From assembly GCA_002401685.1 (NCBI GenBank), contig NVTU01000016.1:1-58007 (forward strand): a stretch of DNA of 58,007 nt, read 5' to 3'. The notes beneath the pieces are model-generated. The model was given only the letters and a program-made list of their open reading frames with translations, was not told where the DNA came from and searched no databases. The translations under genes were made by a program, and so were the position numbers. Positions 40,511-50,192 of this stretch are shown here, in pieces; within the stretch, counting starts at the first letter, position 1; the number at the start of each line of letters is the position of its first letter. Source of the DNA: Kordiimonadales bacterium (GTDB taxonomy: Bacteria > Pseudomonadota > Alphaproteobacteria > Sphingomonadales > Kordiimonadaceae).

Positions 40511-41080
40511 GTGGCGCGCATTGCAAAGCTTACAAAACCGGAACTCGCAGAAAAACTGATGGCAGTATTTGAAAATAGCGGCTTTGAGGGTGCTAGTTTG
40601 AAAACGCTTGCCGAGGCTGCAGGGCAATCGAAGGCTAGCCTTTATCACCATTTCCCGGGCGGAAAAGCAGAGATGGCTGAAACCGTTCTGGCCCGCGCAG
40701 GGATGCGCCTGCAAAAACATATCCTTAGTCCTTTAGCGGAGCGTGGTGCCGGACAAGACCGGCTGCTCAATAGTCTGGAAGGTGTTGCTGTTTATTATGG
40801 TGGTACCGTACCGGTTTGTCTGATGAACAGTTTACTGCTTGGAGAGGGTCGAGCCCTATTTGGCCGGGGCATTGGGCAGGCGGTTGCAATATGGAAAAAG
40901 GGGCTGGAAGTAGCGTTGGTTTCTGCAGGCGAAAGCCACCGCGAAGCGACCGCGTGGGCGGCGTACGCTGTGGAACGTATTCAGGGCGCTCTCGTTATGT
41001 GCCGGGTTCAGCAATCACGAGACCCGTTGGAAGCTTGCCTTTCGGAACTTGCCTCGGATATCGCGGCGCTTGGTGTCTGA
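40511..41080 (+). CDS. TetR-family regulator, LmrA/YxaF-like
   Basis: 189 residues starting at GTG 40511, preceded by AGGAGG. The helix-turn-helix is LKTLAEAAGQSKASLYHHFP followed by GGKAEMAETVL, the wording typical of the LmrA/YxaF group that controls drug or flavonoid efflux genes. The ligand-binding half has VPVCLMNSLLLGEG. No transporter gene is adjacent; it is divergent from PBP1A. A palindrome upstream may be its operator. Confidence 0.88.
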   Translation: MARIAKLTKPELAEKLMAVFENSGFEGASLKTLAEAAGQSKASLYHHFPGGKAEMAETVLARAGMRLQKHILSPLAERGAGQDRLLNSLEGVAVYYGGTVPVCLMNSLLLGEGRALFGRGIGQAVAIWKKGLEVALVSAGESHREATAWAAYAVERIQGALVMCRVQQSRDPLEACLSELASDIAALGV

Positions 41081-41283
41081 AATTTGGAGATTAGCTTGAA
41101 TGTATTATAAAACACAGAAATTAATGAAGGACGCTTTGGGCGTCTGGATGCTGACCCGCAGTAGCAAGTCGTTGAGATTTTAGCCGCAGGCGGCGGTGTA
41201 TAAAAATACCTGGAAAACCCGATTATCCTTGACCTTTTTGCCCGCACGCACCAAGTGTGCTACAAATCAAGAAGGATTTAGTC

Positions 41284-41844
41284 ATGTTTATCGAAACCGA
41301 AGCCACACCGAACCCGGATACTCTTAAATTTCTGCCTGGCAGAGAGGTGCTTGAGGTCGGTACAGCAAACTTCAATAACCCGGACGGTACAGCAGCATCA
41401 CCGCTTGCAACTGCCATGTTTGCGATCGTCGGCGTGACCGGTGTTTTTCTTGGTAGTAACTTCATTACGATCACCAAAGCGCATGAAGACGACTGGGCTA
41501 ATCTTAAGCCAAATGTGCTGGCAGGGTTGATGCAGTTTTTCGCCTCTGGCGCGCCTGTGTTGGTGCAAGGTCAAGAAACCTCAGAATTGGCGGTCGACGA
41601 AAACGAAGAAGACGCAGAGATTATCGAGCAAATTAAAACCCTTCTTGACGAAAAAATCCGTCCGGCTGTTGCGGGTGATGGCGGCGATATTGTTTATCAC
41701 GGCTTCAAAGACGGCGTTGTCTATCTGCAGATGCAGGGCGCTTGTTCAGGCTGCCCCAGCGCTAGCATTACGCTGAAAAGCGGTATCGAAAACCTGCTGA
41801 AATACTATGTACCAGAAGTGGTTGACGTGCGGGCTGTGGAGTAG
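41284..41844 (+). CDS. Nfu-type Fe-S cluster scaffold
   Basis: 186 residues from ATG at 41284 with an AAGGA site. The N-terminal Nfu domain is FIETEATPNPDTLKFLPGRE, and the C-terminal NifU domain is IRPAVAGDGGDIVYHGFKDG with the cluster-holding Cys154 and Cys157 in GACSGCPSAS. It transfers Fe-S clusters to apoproteins. This N-plus-C form is standard in Alphaproteobacteria and mitochondria. A frame open 27 nt upstream lacks a better ribosome site. Confidence 0.94.
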   Translation: MFIETEATPNPDTLKFLPGREVLEVGTANFNNPDGTAASPLATAMFAIVGVTGVFLGSNFITITKAHEDDWANLKPNVLAGLMQFFASGAPVLVQGQETSELAVDENEEDAEIIEQIKTLLDEKIRPAVAGDGGDIVYHGFKDGVVYLQMQGACSGCPSASITLKSGIENLLKYYVPEVVDVRAVE

Positions 41845-42046
41845 GTGCAGAGATTGCATCCTTGAAGCCTTGAAACGATTTTTTTGGTTCCTCAGGCAGC
41901 ATCGAGAGACTTTGCCCAAATGGCCATTCTACGGCAAATAAGGAATGCTAGGGAAGCCAAGCTTTGGCTGTCTTGTCGCCGGCGTTCATTCAGAAAGTCG
42001 GTTCGCCCAAGGCAACACAGTCTGGAGCGGTGAAGGGAATTCGCAT

Positions 42047-43105
42047 TTAATCCAGGGCCCTACCAGGGATCAGATAATATTGGCCGAACCAGTACCAGCG
42101 GCCTTTGCCTGCGGGCATGGTGCAGTTGATGCGGCCGCGGCCTTTTGGGAAGGGCTTATCGAAGCGTACTTCTATACGGTGCGGGCTCGCGAAGATGATG
42201 TCTGCGGCTCTACCCAAGTGGTTCGGGTAACAGGCAAGCACCTTCAAGCCGCGCACATTGCTATCGACGGTGAAGCCGAGTATCGGCGGGTTGGACTTTT
42301 CAGCCAGCACCGGGTTGGTTGGGATCAGGTCGCTTACGGGCAGGGCGAGGGTTTTGCTGACTAACGTGAAGCGTTCCATGTTGCCGTAGCGCTCATTCAC
42401 GGGGAAACGTGGCAAGGTGAAACGGTTTAACCACGGCGCTACCGGGCCTGAATATTGGGAAAAGGCTATCTCAAACCCCTCGGCTTTAATCATTTCGACC
42501 AGTTCGGGTGAATATTCGCCGTAAGGGTAGGCGAATAAAGAGGGCACAGCGCCAAGCTCTTCTTTGAAGCGCGCACTCGCCTTTTTTATGTCTGCGAGTG
42601 AGGCTTCAAGGCCTGCTGCGACCATATGCAGGTGTGAGGCACTGTGGTGGCCAATCTCAACACCTTCCGCTTCTAGGGTGCGGATATCATCCCACGACAT
42701 ATAGTTGGATGACCCTGCGTCTACTGGGTCGGTTGATACAAACACAGTAATTGGGATGCCAGCTGCTTTAAATTTTGGCCAACCAACAGTCGCGACCGAT
42801 TTATAAGCATCGTCTATCGTGATTACGATCGTGCGCTCGGGGAAAGCTGTATGATTTTTCAGGCGTTTAGTGGCCTCGCTAAGTGCCATGAAATGGTACC
42901 CGCCTGCTTTCAGCAGGGCGATTTGTGCATCCAGCTGTTCGAGCCGAATGTTGGTGCTTGGGTACTTATCCTCACCGAACCGATGATATAGTAAAATCAC
43001 AGCTCCGTCATCGGCGCACGCTGCCGCTGTCAGACCTGTAAATTCTGACAAGAACAAACCCATGACAAGGAGCGGAGCAACCAGCTTTTTAAAAATACTA
43101 GACAT
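42047..43105 (-). CDS. Secreted polysaccharide deacetylase
   Basis: 352 residues from ATG at 43105, which has a GAGG site 6 nt upstream; the longer start at 43180 is less likely. A signal peptide (about 1-30) precedes a NodB-type domain: VILLYHRFG, the metal motif TIVITIDDAY, HSASHLHM with HxxxH, and FAYPYGEYSPE. The C-terminal 110 residues after the deacetylase domain are an extra region of unknown role. It should remove N-acetyl groups from a periplasmic or surface glycan. Confidence 0.9.
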   Translation of the reverse strand: MSSIFKKLVAPLLVMGLFLSEFTGLTAAACADDGAVILLYHRFGEDKYPSTNIRLEQLDAQIALLKAGGYHFMALSEATKRLKNHTAFPERTIVITIDDAYKSVATVGWPKFKAAGIPITVFVSTDPVDAGSSNYMSWDDIRTLEAEGVEIGHHSASHLHMVAAGLEASLADIKKASARFKEELGAVPSLFAYPYGEYSPELVEMIKAEGFEIAFSQYSGPVAPWLNRFTLPRFPVNERYGNMERFTLVSKTLALPVSDLIPTNPVLAEKSNPPILGFTVDSNVRGLKVLACYPNHLGRAADIIFASPHRIEVRFDKPFPKGRGRINCTMPAGKGRWYWFGQYYLIPGRALD

Positions 43106-43242
43106 AAACAACCTCACTGACTGCACATAGTCTTGCCTTGTTTCGCGCAAACTGGCAAGACGGGGTTTAAATGGGCTCAAAAGTTTGGTTACTGTTTTGT
43201 GCTATTCTTAGCCTCTTATTTTAGACGACCATAGAAGGACGA

Positions 43243-43836
43243 ATGATGGCTAAAAGCCTTGATGATGCAGCACTGGACCAATTGTTTCGCACAGCGCGCA
43301 CTATAAATGTCTGGCAGGATCGCCCAGTGGAGGACGCACAAATCAGAGCGCTCTACGACCTTCTAAAAATGGCTCCCACAAGCGCCAACTGCAGCCCCGC
43401 GCGGTTCCACTTTGTTAAAAGCCCGGACGCGAAAAAACGGCTATCTGCTCTGGCGATGGAAGGTAACGATACCAAGATCATGCAGGCGCCTGTGACAGTG
43501 ATCATTGCAAATGACAGTAATTTTGCAGAGCGGCTGCCTGAATTGTTTCCGCATAGCCCGGACGCGAAAACCTGGTTTGCAGATCCAGGCGTTGCTGCCA
43601 TTACCGCTATGCGTAACGGTACATTACAAGGGGCTTACTTGATGTTGGCGGCCCGCAGTTTAGGACTTGATTGCGGACCAATGTCTGGTTTTGATAATGA
43701 CGCAGTAGATAACGAGTTTTTCAAAGGGACACCGATCAAGTCGAACTTTATCTGTTCGATCGGATACGGCTCAAGTGAAGGCATATTTGACCGGAGCCCT
43801 CGGCTCAGCTTTGAAGACGCCGCTAAAATACTCTGA
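43243..43836 (+). CDS. RutE/HadB-like nitroreductase family protein
   Basis: 197 residues starting at ATG 43243 or the next ATG at 43246, after [27 protein letters not shown] and [19 protein letters not shown] are the RutE-type FMN-binding start, and [20 protein letters not shown] is the conserved C-terminal stretch. RutE reduces malonic semialdehyde in pyrimidine breakdown; the other rut genes are absent, so its substrate here may differ. Confidence 0.88.
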   Translation: MMAKSLDDAALDQLFRTARTINVWQDRPVEDAQIRALYDLLKMAPTSANCSPARFHFVKSPDAKKRLSALAMEGNDTKIMQAPVTVIIANDSNFAERLPELFPHSPDAKTWFADPGVAAITAMRNGTLQGAYLMLAARSLGLDCGPMSGFDNDAVDNEFFKGTPIKSNFICSIGYGSSEGIFDRSPRLSFEDAAKIL

Positions 43837-43911
43837 TTGTTTGGGGCGCTGTTCGGCTTTACGGTTGCGTCGCCCCGTTTGGTAGAAAACTGCTAACGTT
43901 GGAAAATACTG

Positions 43912-44601
43912 TTGACCCTTCTTGCTATAGATACATCTGAAATTAACTGCAGTGCAGCGTTGCTGTTGGCAGATGGTGGGAGTTTTCAGTGTAGCGAGGC
44001 CATTGGCCGCGGCCACGCTGAACGCCTGTTGCCGATGATTGAGGAACTGCTTGCTGAAGCCGGAATAACATATGGTGATATTAAGCGCATCGCGGTAACA
44101 ACGGGACCCGGTACTTTTACAGGGCTGCGTATAGGGCTTTCAGTAGCGAGGGGTTTGGCGTTATCACTCGCCGTCCCGTGCGTAGGTGTTTCAGGTCTGG
44201 TAATCCTTGCCGCTCAGGCGCCGGTCTCTTTATCCGGGGTGGTGCATGCCTTGATAAAGGGCCGTGGCGGGCAAGTTTATTATCAGCCGTTTTCAAAACT
44301 AGCTGAAGATCAAGCCCCAACTATACTTGAAGAAGCAGCCAATATAGATGCCGCAGAAGTGCTGCCGAAAATAAAATCACGCGCTGGCATTACCATTGGA
44401 TCAGGTGTCCCGACGGTCCTTGAAATAGAACAGGGTGTTGATGCGTATGCTCAAGAAGACGTGGGTCACGCGATTGATATTTTGGTGCTCGCAAAGTTAG
44501 CGGGTGAATTGGACCCTGCCGGTTATTTACCTGAGCCAACATATTTGCGCCCTGCGGATGCCGTACGAGCGGCACCTATCATCAAAATTCATCAGGAATA
44601 G
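43912..44601 (+). CDS. tsaB: tRNA threonylcarbamoyladenosine biosynthesis protein TsaB
   Basis: 229 residues from TTG at 43912. It has the ASKHA-fold opening LLAIDTSEINCSAALL and the hallmark TTGPGTFTGLRIGLSVARGL. TsaB stabilises TsaD in making the t6A37 modification of tRNAs reading ANN codons. The rimI-like gene starts 2 bp after its stop, which is the usual pairing. Confidence 0.94.
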   Translation: MTLLAIDTSEINCSAALLLADGGSFQCSEAIGRGHAERLLPMIEELLAEAGITYGDIKRIAVTTGPGTFTGLRIGLSVARGLALSLAVPCVGVSGLVILAAQAPVSLSGVVHALIKGRGGQVYYQPFSKLAEDQAPTILEEAANIDAAEVLPKIKSRAGITIGSGVPTVLEIEQGVDAYAQEDVGHAIDILVLAKLAGELDPAGYLPEPTYLRPADAVRAAPIIKIHQE

Positions 44602-44603
44602 GA

Positions 44604-45092
44604 ATGATGGTTTGTCCTCCAATTGACTTTCAACCGTTGAAAGTTGATGAAAAAAACCATAAAGCATTGGAATTGCTGGCCTCTCTCCATGCGCGTGCGT
44701 TCGAGGGCCGGGACGAAAAGCCCTGGCTTGCAAAAGATTTTGAGAAATTTCTTAAATCACCAGGCTTTCAAGGCTTTGTTTATCATAGCGCCAAGCAGCC
44801 CGTGGCCTTCGCCTTAATGCGAATTGTTTGCGACGAGGCAGAATTGATTACTGTTGGCGTTGATCCTGTCTTCCAGAGGAAAGGGCACGCTAAAAGAATG
44901 TTGGCCCATTTGGTTGGACAACTTAAACGACAGTCTGCGGTGAAGTTTTTTCTCGAAGTTCGAGAAGATAACCATAGTGCAATGACACTATATGAAGCTT
45001 TTGGTTTTAAAAAGGTTGGTAAAAGGCGCGCCTATTACCAGACTTTGCGAGGCATTAAATACGACGCGTATTTGTTTGCTTTAAACCTTTAG
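44604..45092 (+). CDS. rimI: RimI-like GNAT N-acetyltransferase
   Basis: 162 residues, GNAT fold with the acetyl-CoA loop VGVDPVFQRKGHAKRMLAHL and the following VREDNHSAMTLYEAFGFKKVGKR that is typical of RimI. RimI acetylates the N-terminus of ribosomal protein S18 in E. coli. It follows tsaB directly. ATG codons at 44604 and 44607 are both usable. Confidence 0.88.
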   Translation: MMVCPPIDFQPLKVDEKNHKALELLASLHARAFEGRDEKPWLAKDFEKFLKSPGFQGFVYHSAKQPVAFALMRIVCDEAELITVGVDPVFQRKGHAKRMLAHLVGQLKRQSAVKFFLEVREDNHSAMTLYEAFGFKKVGKRRAYYQTLRGIKYDAYLFALNL

Positions 45093-45133
45093 CAAGTAAA
45101 CTGAATAAAATAGATTGTATTTTAGAGGTTTAT

Positions 45134-45439
45134 CTACTTCTTTACTTGAATTCTAATGTGTTTTAACTGTAGCGTTGCACTGTCAAGGCGGCGGGCAGTA
45201 TGCTGGGTTGCTGGGTTGGTTTTTTTGTATCGCGTGTCGGTTGTTTCTGACAGTATCTTGTGCCCTAGGGTAAGGATGGAGCGAGCAAGAGGTTCATTCG
45301 CAGCTGTATCCTCATATAGAATACTGATAATTTCGCCGTCAAAGCATGTGTCTAGGTGTAATCTGGCTTTGACAAATGCCATGGGACAGCTGGTGCCAAT
45401 AAGGTTGAGATCGGGTCGCTGTAATGGATCAGTGATCAT
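45134..45439 (-). CDS. TusA-like sulfurtransferase-fold protein
   Basis: About 101 residues from ATG at 45439; the frame is open further upstream but the extra residues are unlike the family. LNLIGTSCPMAFVKARLHLD carries the TusA cysteine, and FDGEIISILYED plus ILTLGHKIL complete the fold. TusA normally has CPxP; here CPMA lacks the second Pro. It may relay sulfur or take part in another persulfide step. It is divergent from the MucR gene; no strong ribosome site was seen. Confidence 0.72.
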   Translation of the reverse strand: MITDPLQRPDLNLIGTSCPMAFVKARLHLDTCFDGEIISILYEDTAANEPLARSILTLGHKILSETTDTRYKKTNPATQHTARRLDSATLQLKHIRIQVKK

Positions 45440-45551
45440 AGGGTTCAGCTCAGAGTTTGGGGGGAATGGGCTTGCAAAAGGTGCAACACGGCTCGCTTTA
45501 TTTAAAGGCAGCCGAAAAGGCACATTTATAGTGTAAAGTAAGTAATGTGTT

Positions 45552-45962
45552 ATGGATATTAAACAACCTGTAAATAAAGAGCTACTGGAGTTCACTGCAG
45601 ACATCGTATCGTCTCATGTTGCGCATAACTCAGTTGAGGCGGCAGAATTGCCGAAATTGATTGAAAATGTTTATCGGACCCTTTTAGGGCTAGATGGCAA
45701 AACGACGCAAGCCAGTGATAAGCCTAAACCCGCCGTACCGATTAAGAAGTCGATTACACCTGATTTTTTGATCTGTTTGGAAGATGGCAAAAAGCTCAAG
45801 ATGCTGAAACGGCATCTGAAGTCACAGTATGGTCTGTCACCCGATGAATATCGGAAGCGATGGGGCTTGGGCGCTGATTACCCCATGGTTGCGCCTAATT
45901 ATGCGAACCAGCGGCGGATTTTGGCTAAGCAAATCGGGCTTGGCCGCAATCGTCGGAAATAA
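45552..45962 (+). CDS. MucR/Ros-family transcriptional regulator
   Basis: 136 residues. The C-terminal half KSITPDFLICLEDGKKLKML with KRHLKSQYGLSPDEYRKRWG and DYPMVAPNYA is the MucR zinc-finger-like domain. The first Cys is kept and the second Cys position is Asp (CLED), as in many MucR proteins. The N-terminal helical part mediates higher-order assembly in relatives, which act as H-NS-like silencers of surface polysaccharide, motility and virulence genes. Confidence 0.93.
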   Translation: MDIKQPVNKELLEFTADIVSSHVAHNSVEAAELPKLIENVYRTLLGLDGKTTQASDKPKPAVPIKKSITPDFLICLEDGKKLKMLKRHLKSQYGLSPDEYRKRWGLGADYPMVAPNYANQRRILAKQIGLGRNRRK

Positions 45963-46190
45963 CCCTAAGAGTGGCGATCCGGCACAGAAGACCTACGCTA
46001 TATTTGTGGATAGTGAGGCAGGGCGCAGCCTTTAGCTAGATTGACACGGTCTTCATACAGGCACAAACAAGAGCCTCGTTTGATGTCATGATAATGGCGT
46101 GATAGCATCTTGCCCTAAGCGATCAGCTATGGCATCTTCAGGGTTCAAATTAATATCCCTTTACCTGTTTGTTCCGGAGCTCGTCATATC

Positions 46191-46616
46191 ATGACCGAAA
46201 AACCCTCTTCGATTGAAGACCTTTGTTTGCAAAAAGGTATGCGCATGACGGACCAGCGCCGGGTGATTGCTGCCGTTCTAACTTCAGCGGTAGACCATCC
46301 TGATGTTGAGGAAGTTTACAAGCGGTCTACTGCGGTTGATAGCGGCATTAGCATTGCAACGGTTTACCGGACTGTTCGGCTTTTCGAAGAGGCCGGCATT
46401 CTCGAACGCCATGATTTTCGCGATGGGCGCTCCCGCTATGAGCCAGTAAGTGAAGAGCATCACGATCACCTTATCAATATTGAAACGGGTGAGGTGCTTG
46501 AATTTCACAATGATGAGATTGAAGAGCTTCAAAAGCAAATCGCAGAAAAAATGGGGTTTGAGCTTGCTGATCACAGAATGGAGCTATACGGCACTCCACT
46601 AAAGAAAAGTAAGTAG
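46191..46616 (+). CDS. fur: Fur-family metal-responsive regulator
   Basis: 141 residues: winged helix GMRMTDQRRVIAAVLTSA and SIATVYRTVRLFEEAGILER, then the metal-site region EEHHDHLINIETGEVLEFH. The structural CxxC pair of E. coli Fur is missing (NIET replaces it), as in many alphaproteobacterial Fur/Mur proteins. It should repress iron or manganese genes when metal is plentiful. Which metal cannot be told from sequence. Confidence 0.9.
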   Translation: MTEKPSSIEDLCLQKGMRMTDQRRVIAAVLTSAVDHPDVEEVYKRSTAVDSGISIATVYRTVRLFEEAGILERHDFRDGRSRYEPVSEEHHDHLINIETGEVLEFHNDEIEELQKQIAEKMGFELADHRMELYGTPLKKSK

Positions 46617-46646
46617 GCTCTTTATCTAAGTAAGTGTGGCTCCGTA

Positions 46647-47567
46647 ATGGCAGGCGAAACAATTGAGTATGGCGGATTCCGGTCAAACCTGACATCAGCA
46701 GGTTGGACTAAACTTGGAATTTTCCGTTGCGGCCTGATGCTTTTGCTCTCGATCCCGATATTGGTATTCCAGGCCATTATGATCCGAATGCCGGGATCTT
46801 TTTGGTGGTTTGGAGCCGGGCTGTGGCACCGCACAATGTGCCGTATTCTTGGCATTGAAGTGCGGATTATTGGTGAAGTTGCAACCGGGGGGCCGATTTT
46901 GTTTGCTGCCAATCACACCGGCTGGCTCGATATCATTGTGCTCGGCGGTAGGCTTAAAAACGCCAGTTTCGTAGCTAAATCCGAGATGGCCAGCTGGGGT
47001 TTTGTTGCTACCATGTGCCGGATGCATAAGACAGTTTTTATCAATCGATCACGGCGGACGGATAGTAAGCGTCAAGCTGAGCGGCTATCATCAAGGGTGC
47101 AGAGCGGCGACAGTCTTATTCTTTTTCCAGAAGGGACGTCTACGCACGGTGTGCATGTTTCTCCGTTTAAGTCGTCACTTTTTTCGGTTGCAGAGCGGGC
47201 GGATGAAGCGTCGGATCATAGTTTGCGGATCCAGCCCGTTACTGTCGCATATTCTGAGATCAACGGGATGCCTGTTCTTCGCAGTCAAAAGCCGCTTATC
47301 GCCTGGCTCGGCGATGTAGAACTGTTCGATCATTTACGCCAATTTATGGCTCTTTCCAGCACGGTGGTTACACTGGAATTTCATGAGCCGTTATCGCTGG
47401 CTGAAGTGGGCACACGGAAAGAGCTTGCCAAACGTTGCGAAGAGATCGTCTGCAGCGGATTAGAGCGCGCGCACCGGCTGGAAATGCGTATGGGACCGCA
47501 GCGCGTTGCGTTGCTCCCGCCGCCTGCTGAAACGCCTGTACAGCCCGCCCTTCCAGACCTGACATAA
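46647..47567 (+). CDS. plsC: 1-acyl-sn-glycerol-3-phosphate acyltransferase
   Basis: 306 residues with one hydrophobic segment near 25-45, the catalytic HxxxxD in FAANHTGWLDIIVLGG, and the substrate motif FPEGTSTHG. PlsC adds the second fatty acid to lysophosphatidic acid at the inner membrane. It lies 30 bp after fur, which is the usual alphaproteobacterial neighbour order before miaB. Confidence 0.92.
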   Translation: MAGETIEYGGFRSNLTSAGWTKLGIFRCGLMLLLSIPILVFQAIMIRMPGSFWWFGAGLWHRTMCRILGIEVRIIGEVATGGPILFAANHTGWLDIIVLGGRLKNASFVAKSEMASWGFVATMCRMHKTVFINRSRRTDSKRQAERLSSRVQSGDSLILFPEGTSTHGVHVSPFKSSLFSVAERADEASDHSLRIQPVTVAYSEINGMPVLRSQKPLIAWLGDVELFDHLRQFMALSSTVVTLEFHEPLSLAEVGTRKELAKRCEEIVCSGLERAHRLEMRMGPQRVALLPPPAETPVQPALPDLT

Positions 47568-47574
47568 GCCTTCC

Positions 47575-47602
47575 TTGACTCCTAGAAACCCAGTGCTAGT
47601 CT
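47575..47602 (+). promoter_or_regulatory. Candidate promoter of miaB
   Basis: TTGACT (47575-47580) and TAGTCT (47597-47602) are separated by 16 bp in the gap between plsC and miaB. This fits the sigma70 pattern of Alphaproteobacteria, where the -10 is less strict. Confidence 0.45.
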
Positions 47603-47680
47603 CCGGCACCTTTTTGAGCAGATTTTTTTTGCTTAAAAAAGAGTATAGCAGACGACGCGCCTTAGGGGCAGGAGATCACA

Positions 47681-49084
47681 TTGAGCAAAAAAGTATTCGT
47701 AAAAACATATGGTTGTCAGATGAATGTTTATGACAGCAACCGTATGGTCAATGTTTTGAAGCCGCATGGCTACGAAGTTGCAGAGTCGCCGGAAGAGGCA
47801 GACTTGGTTATTCTTAATACCTGCCACATCCGAGAAAAGGCAGCAGAGAAGGTCTATTCCGAAATAGGTCGCTTGAAAAAGCTCAAGATCAACAAAGCCA
47901 AAAACGGCCAGGATATGTATATCGCGGTCGCGGGCTGTGTCGCGCAGGCTGAAGGCGCTGAAATGATGCAGCGCGCGCCAGCAGTTGACCTTGTTCTAGG
48001 CCCGCAAACATATCACCGCCTGCCGGCGATGTTGAATTCAGCCGCAGAGCAGCGCGCAGGTGGCCGCACGAGCAGCCGCGTGCTTGATACGGAATTTCCG
48101 ATCGATACCAAATTTGATCATCTGCCAAAAGAGTCTGATTTTGACAGCCCTGCTCAGTTCTTAACAATTCAGGAAGGCTGCGATAAATTTTGCGCCTTCT
48201 GTGTGGTGCCCTATACCCGCGGTGCTGAGTATAGCCGGTCCGTCGAAGCTGTGGTTGAAGAAGCTACCCATATGGCGGCCAAAGGCGTAGTTGAAATCAC
48301 CCTGCTTGGCCAGAATGTAAACGCGTACCACGGTGACGGTGGTGATGGTGAAACCCGTAATCTGGGTGAACTTATTGGGGCTGTAGCTGATATCGAAGGC
48401 ATAGAGCGTATTCGCTATACGACCTCGCATCCGCGCGACATGGATGACGAGCTGATCAGTGCTCACAAGGATATTGATGCTTGCATGCCTTATTTGCACC
48501 TGCCGGTGCAATCGGGCTCAGACACAATTCTTGCTGCAATGAACCGCAAACATACGCGGGAAGAATATTTTACGATCATTGATAAACTACGCGCGGCTCG
48601 CCCTGATTTGGCCTTGTCGTCTGATTTCATTGTGGGCTTCCCGGGCGAAACGGACGCCGATTTTGAAGACACCATGGATTTGGTGCGCCGTGTGAAATAT
48701 TCGCAGGCTTACAGCTTCAAGTATAGCCCGCGCCCTGGGACACCTGCTGCTGCAGCAGAGACCCAAGTGCCTGAGGATGTTAAATCTGAGCGACTAGCGA
48801 GATTGCAAACGCTTTTAGAGCAGCACCAGGCCGAATTTAACGAAGCTTCGATTGGTCTGGAGATGGATATCCTTCTAGAACGCGAAGGCAAAATGAAAGG
48901 CCAGCTTATCGGCCGCAGTCCTTACTTGCAGGCCGTGGTTGTCGACTTTTCCGACAGCGATAATGCGCTGGACGGTGAAGCTGATCCATCATACACTGAC
49001 TTCATGGGGAAATTGGTCCGAGTGAAGATCGTGGCGTCCGGTCAACGGAGCCTCACTGGGGAGCTCATGAAAACCCTACATTAA
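47681..49084 (+). CDS. miaB: tRNA-2-methylthio-N6-dimethylallyladenosine synthase MiaB
   Basis: 467 residues from TTG at 47681 with AGGAG 7 nt upstream. The N-terminal UPF0004 domain has its three cluster Cys in [15 protein letters not shown] and AGCVAQ. The radical SAM domain has CxxxCxxC in [17 protein letters not shown], and the C-terminal TRAM domain is complete. It methylthiolates i6A37 of tRNA using two Fe-S clusters. Confidence 0.97.
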   Translation: MSKKVFVKTYGCQMNVYDSNRMVNVLKPHGYEVAESPEEADLVILNTCHIREKAAEKVYSEIGRLKKLKINKAKNGQDMYIAVAGCVAQAEGAEMMQRAPAVDLVLGPQTYHRLPAMLNSAAEQRAGGRTSSRVLDTEFPIDTKFDHLPKESDFDSPAQFLTIQEGCDKFCAFCVVPYTRGAEYSRSVEAVVEEATHMAAKGVVEITLLGQNVNAYHGDGGDGETRNLGELIGAVADIEGIERIRYTTSHPRDMDDELISAHKDIDACMPYLHLPVQSGSDTILAAMNRKHTREEYFTIIDKLRAARPDLALSSDFIVGFPGETDADFEDTMDLVRRVKYSQAYSFKYSPRPGTPAAAAETQVPEDVKSERLARLQTLLEQHQAEFNEASIGLEMDILLEREGKMKGQLIGRSPYLQAVVVDFSDSDNALDGEADPSYTDFMGKLVRVKIVASGQRSLTGELMKTLH

Positions 49085-49157
49085 TTGCTAATCACACTTT
49101 TTGGGGTGAATACTTGATTACCCCATAACAGGAAATCAGGGGCCGACAACCGAGTTT

Positions 49158-50183
49158 ATGCACGCGAAAAACAAGTCAACAAATACTGAAGAGCACGGCT
49201 TTGACAGTAGAAAAGGCGAAAGCCACCGTGTGGTGGTTGAATTTCAAGACAATAAACTGGCGGCTATGGTTTTCGGTCAACATGACCAAAATCTTGCGCG
49301 TATCGAGCAACGACTGCATGTTTCTCTGATCAATAGGGGAAACCGTATTGCCATTGAAGGCGCTGCAGGCCCATCCGCGCAAGCTAAATCGATCTTGGCT
49401 GAACTGTATGAGATGGCTGAAAAAGGCCGCGAACTTTCCGTTGGCGATGTAGACGGAGTGGTCCGCATGCTTGTTGATTTAAAAACCGCCGATGACGGGG
49501 CTACGGGCACTCGGGCGGCTGGAAATTTGAAAATAGTAACGCGTACCAAAGTGGTGTTGCCGCGTTCTTCTGGCCAGGCAGACTATATCGAAAAGCTTCA
49601 GAAAAATGAAATGGTGTTCGGCGTTGGCCCTGCTGGCACAGGCAAAACCTATCTCGCGGTTGCCATGGCGGTATCGTGCATGATCTCAGGTGAAGTAGAC
49701 CGGATCATTTTATCGCGCCCCGCTGTCGAGGCTGGCGAAAAGCTCGGCTTTCTACCGGGCGATCTGAAAGAAAAGGTGGACCCTTATCTGCGCCCGCTAT
49801 ACGACGCGCTCTATGATATGATGCCTGCAGAGCAAGTAGAAAAATTTATGATCACTGGCCAAATTGAGGTAGCACCGCTTGCCTACATGCGAGGCCGGAC
49901 ACTGTCGAACGCCTTCGTTATTCTCGATGAAGCGCAAAACACAACATCCATGCAGATGAAGATGTTCCTGACGCGCTTTGGTGAGAATAGCCGTATGGTT
50001 ATCTGCGGTGACCCAAGCCAAGTTGATTTGCCGCGGGGTATTCGCTCAGGCCTTCGGCATGCCTTGGACGTGCTCCGGAGTGTGGAAAGCATTGCCACAA
50101 CACGTTTCAATCAAACTGATGTGGTCCGTCACCCGCTGGTCGCTCGTATTGTCGAAGCTTACGGCGAAGAAGACGGGCGCTAA
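49158..50183 (+). CDS. PhoH-like ATPase (YbeZ)
   Basis: 341 residues: an N-terminal KH-like part followed by the PhoH domain with Walker A GVGPAGTGKTYLAVAMAV, Walker B AFVILDEAQNTT and SRMVICGDPSQVDLPRG. The protein is an RNA-linked ATPase that works with YbeY in rRNA maturation. ybeY starts 9 bp after its stop, supporting a shared function. Confidence 0.95.
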   Translation: MHAKNKSTNTEEHGFDSRKGESHRVVVEFQDNKLAAMVFGQHDQNLARIEQRLHVSLINRGNRIAIEGAAGPSAQAKSILAELYEMAEKGRELSVGDVDGVVRMLVDLKTADDGATGTRAAGNLKIVTRTKVVLPRSSGQADYIEKLQKNEMVFGVGPAGTGKTYLAVAMAVSCMISGEVDRIILSRPAVEAGEKLGFLPGDLKEKVDPYLRPLYDALYDMMPAEQVEKFMITGQIEVAPLAYMRGRTLSNAFVILDEAQNTTSMQMKMFLTRFGENSRMVICGDPSQVDLPRGIRSGLRHALDVLRSVESIATTRFNQTDVVRHPLVARIVEAYGEEDGR

Positions 50184-50192
50184 GAATATACA

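Noticed and set aside
41081..41283. Small frames of about 27 codons before the Nfu gene
   Set aside because: No ribosome site or distinctive composition; treated as leader DNA.
41945..42364. 139-codon plus-strand frame
   Set aside because: It is antisense to the 3' part of the polysaccharide deacetylase, which has clear motifs.
45156..45536. 126-codon plus-strand frame
   Set aside because: It is antisense to the TusA-like gene, which has a recognisable CP motif.
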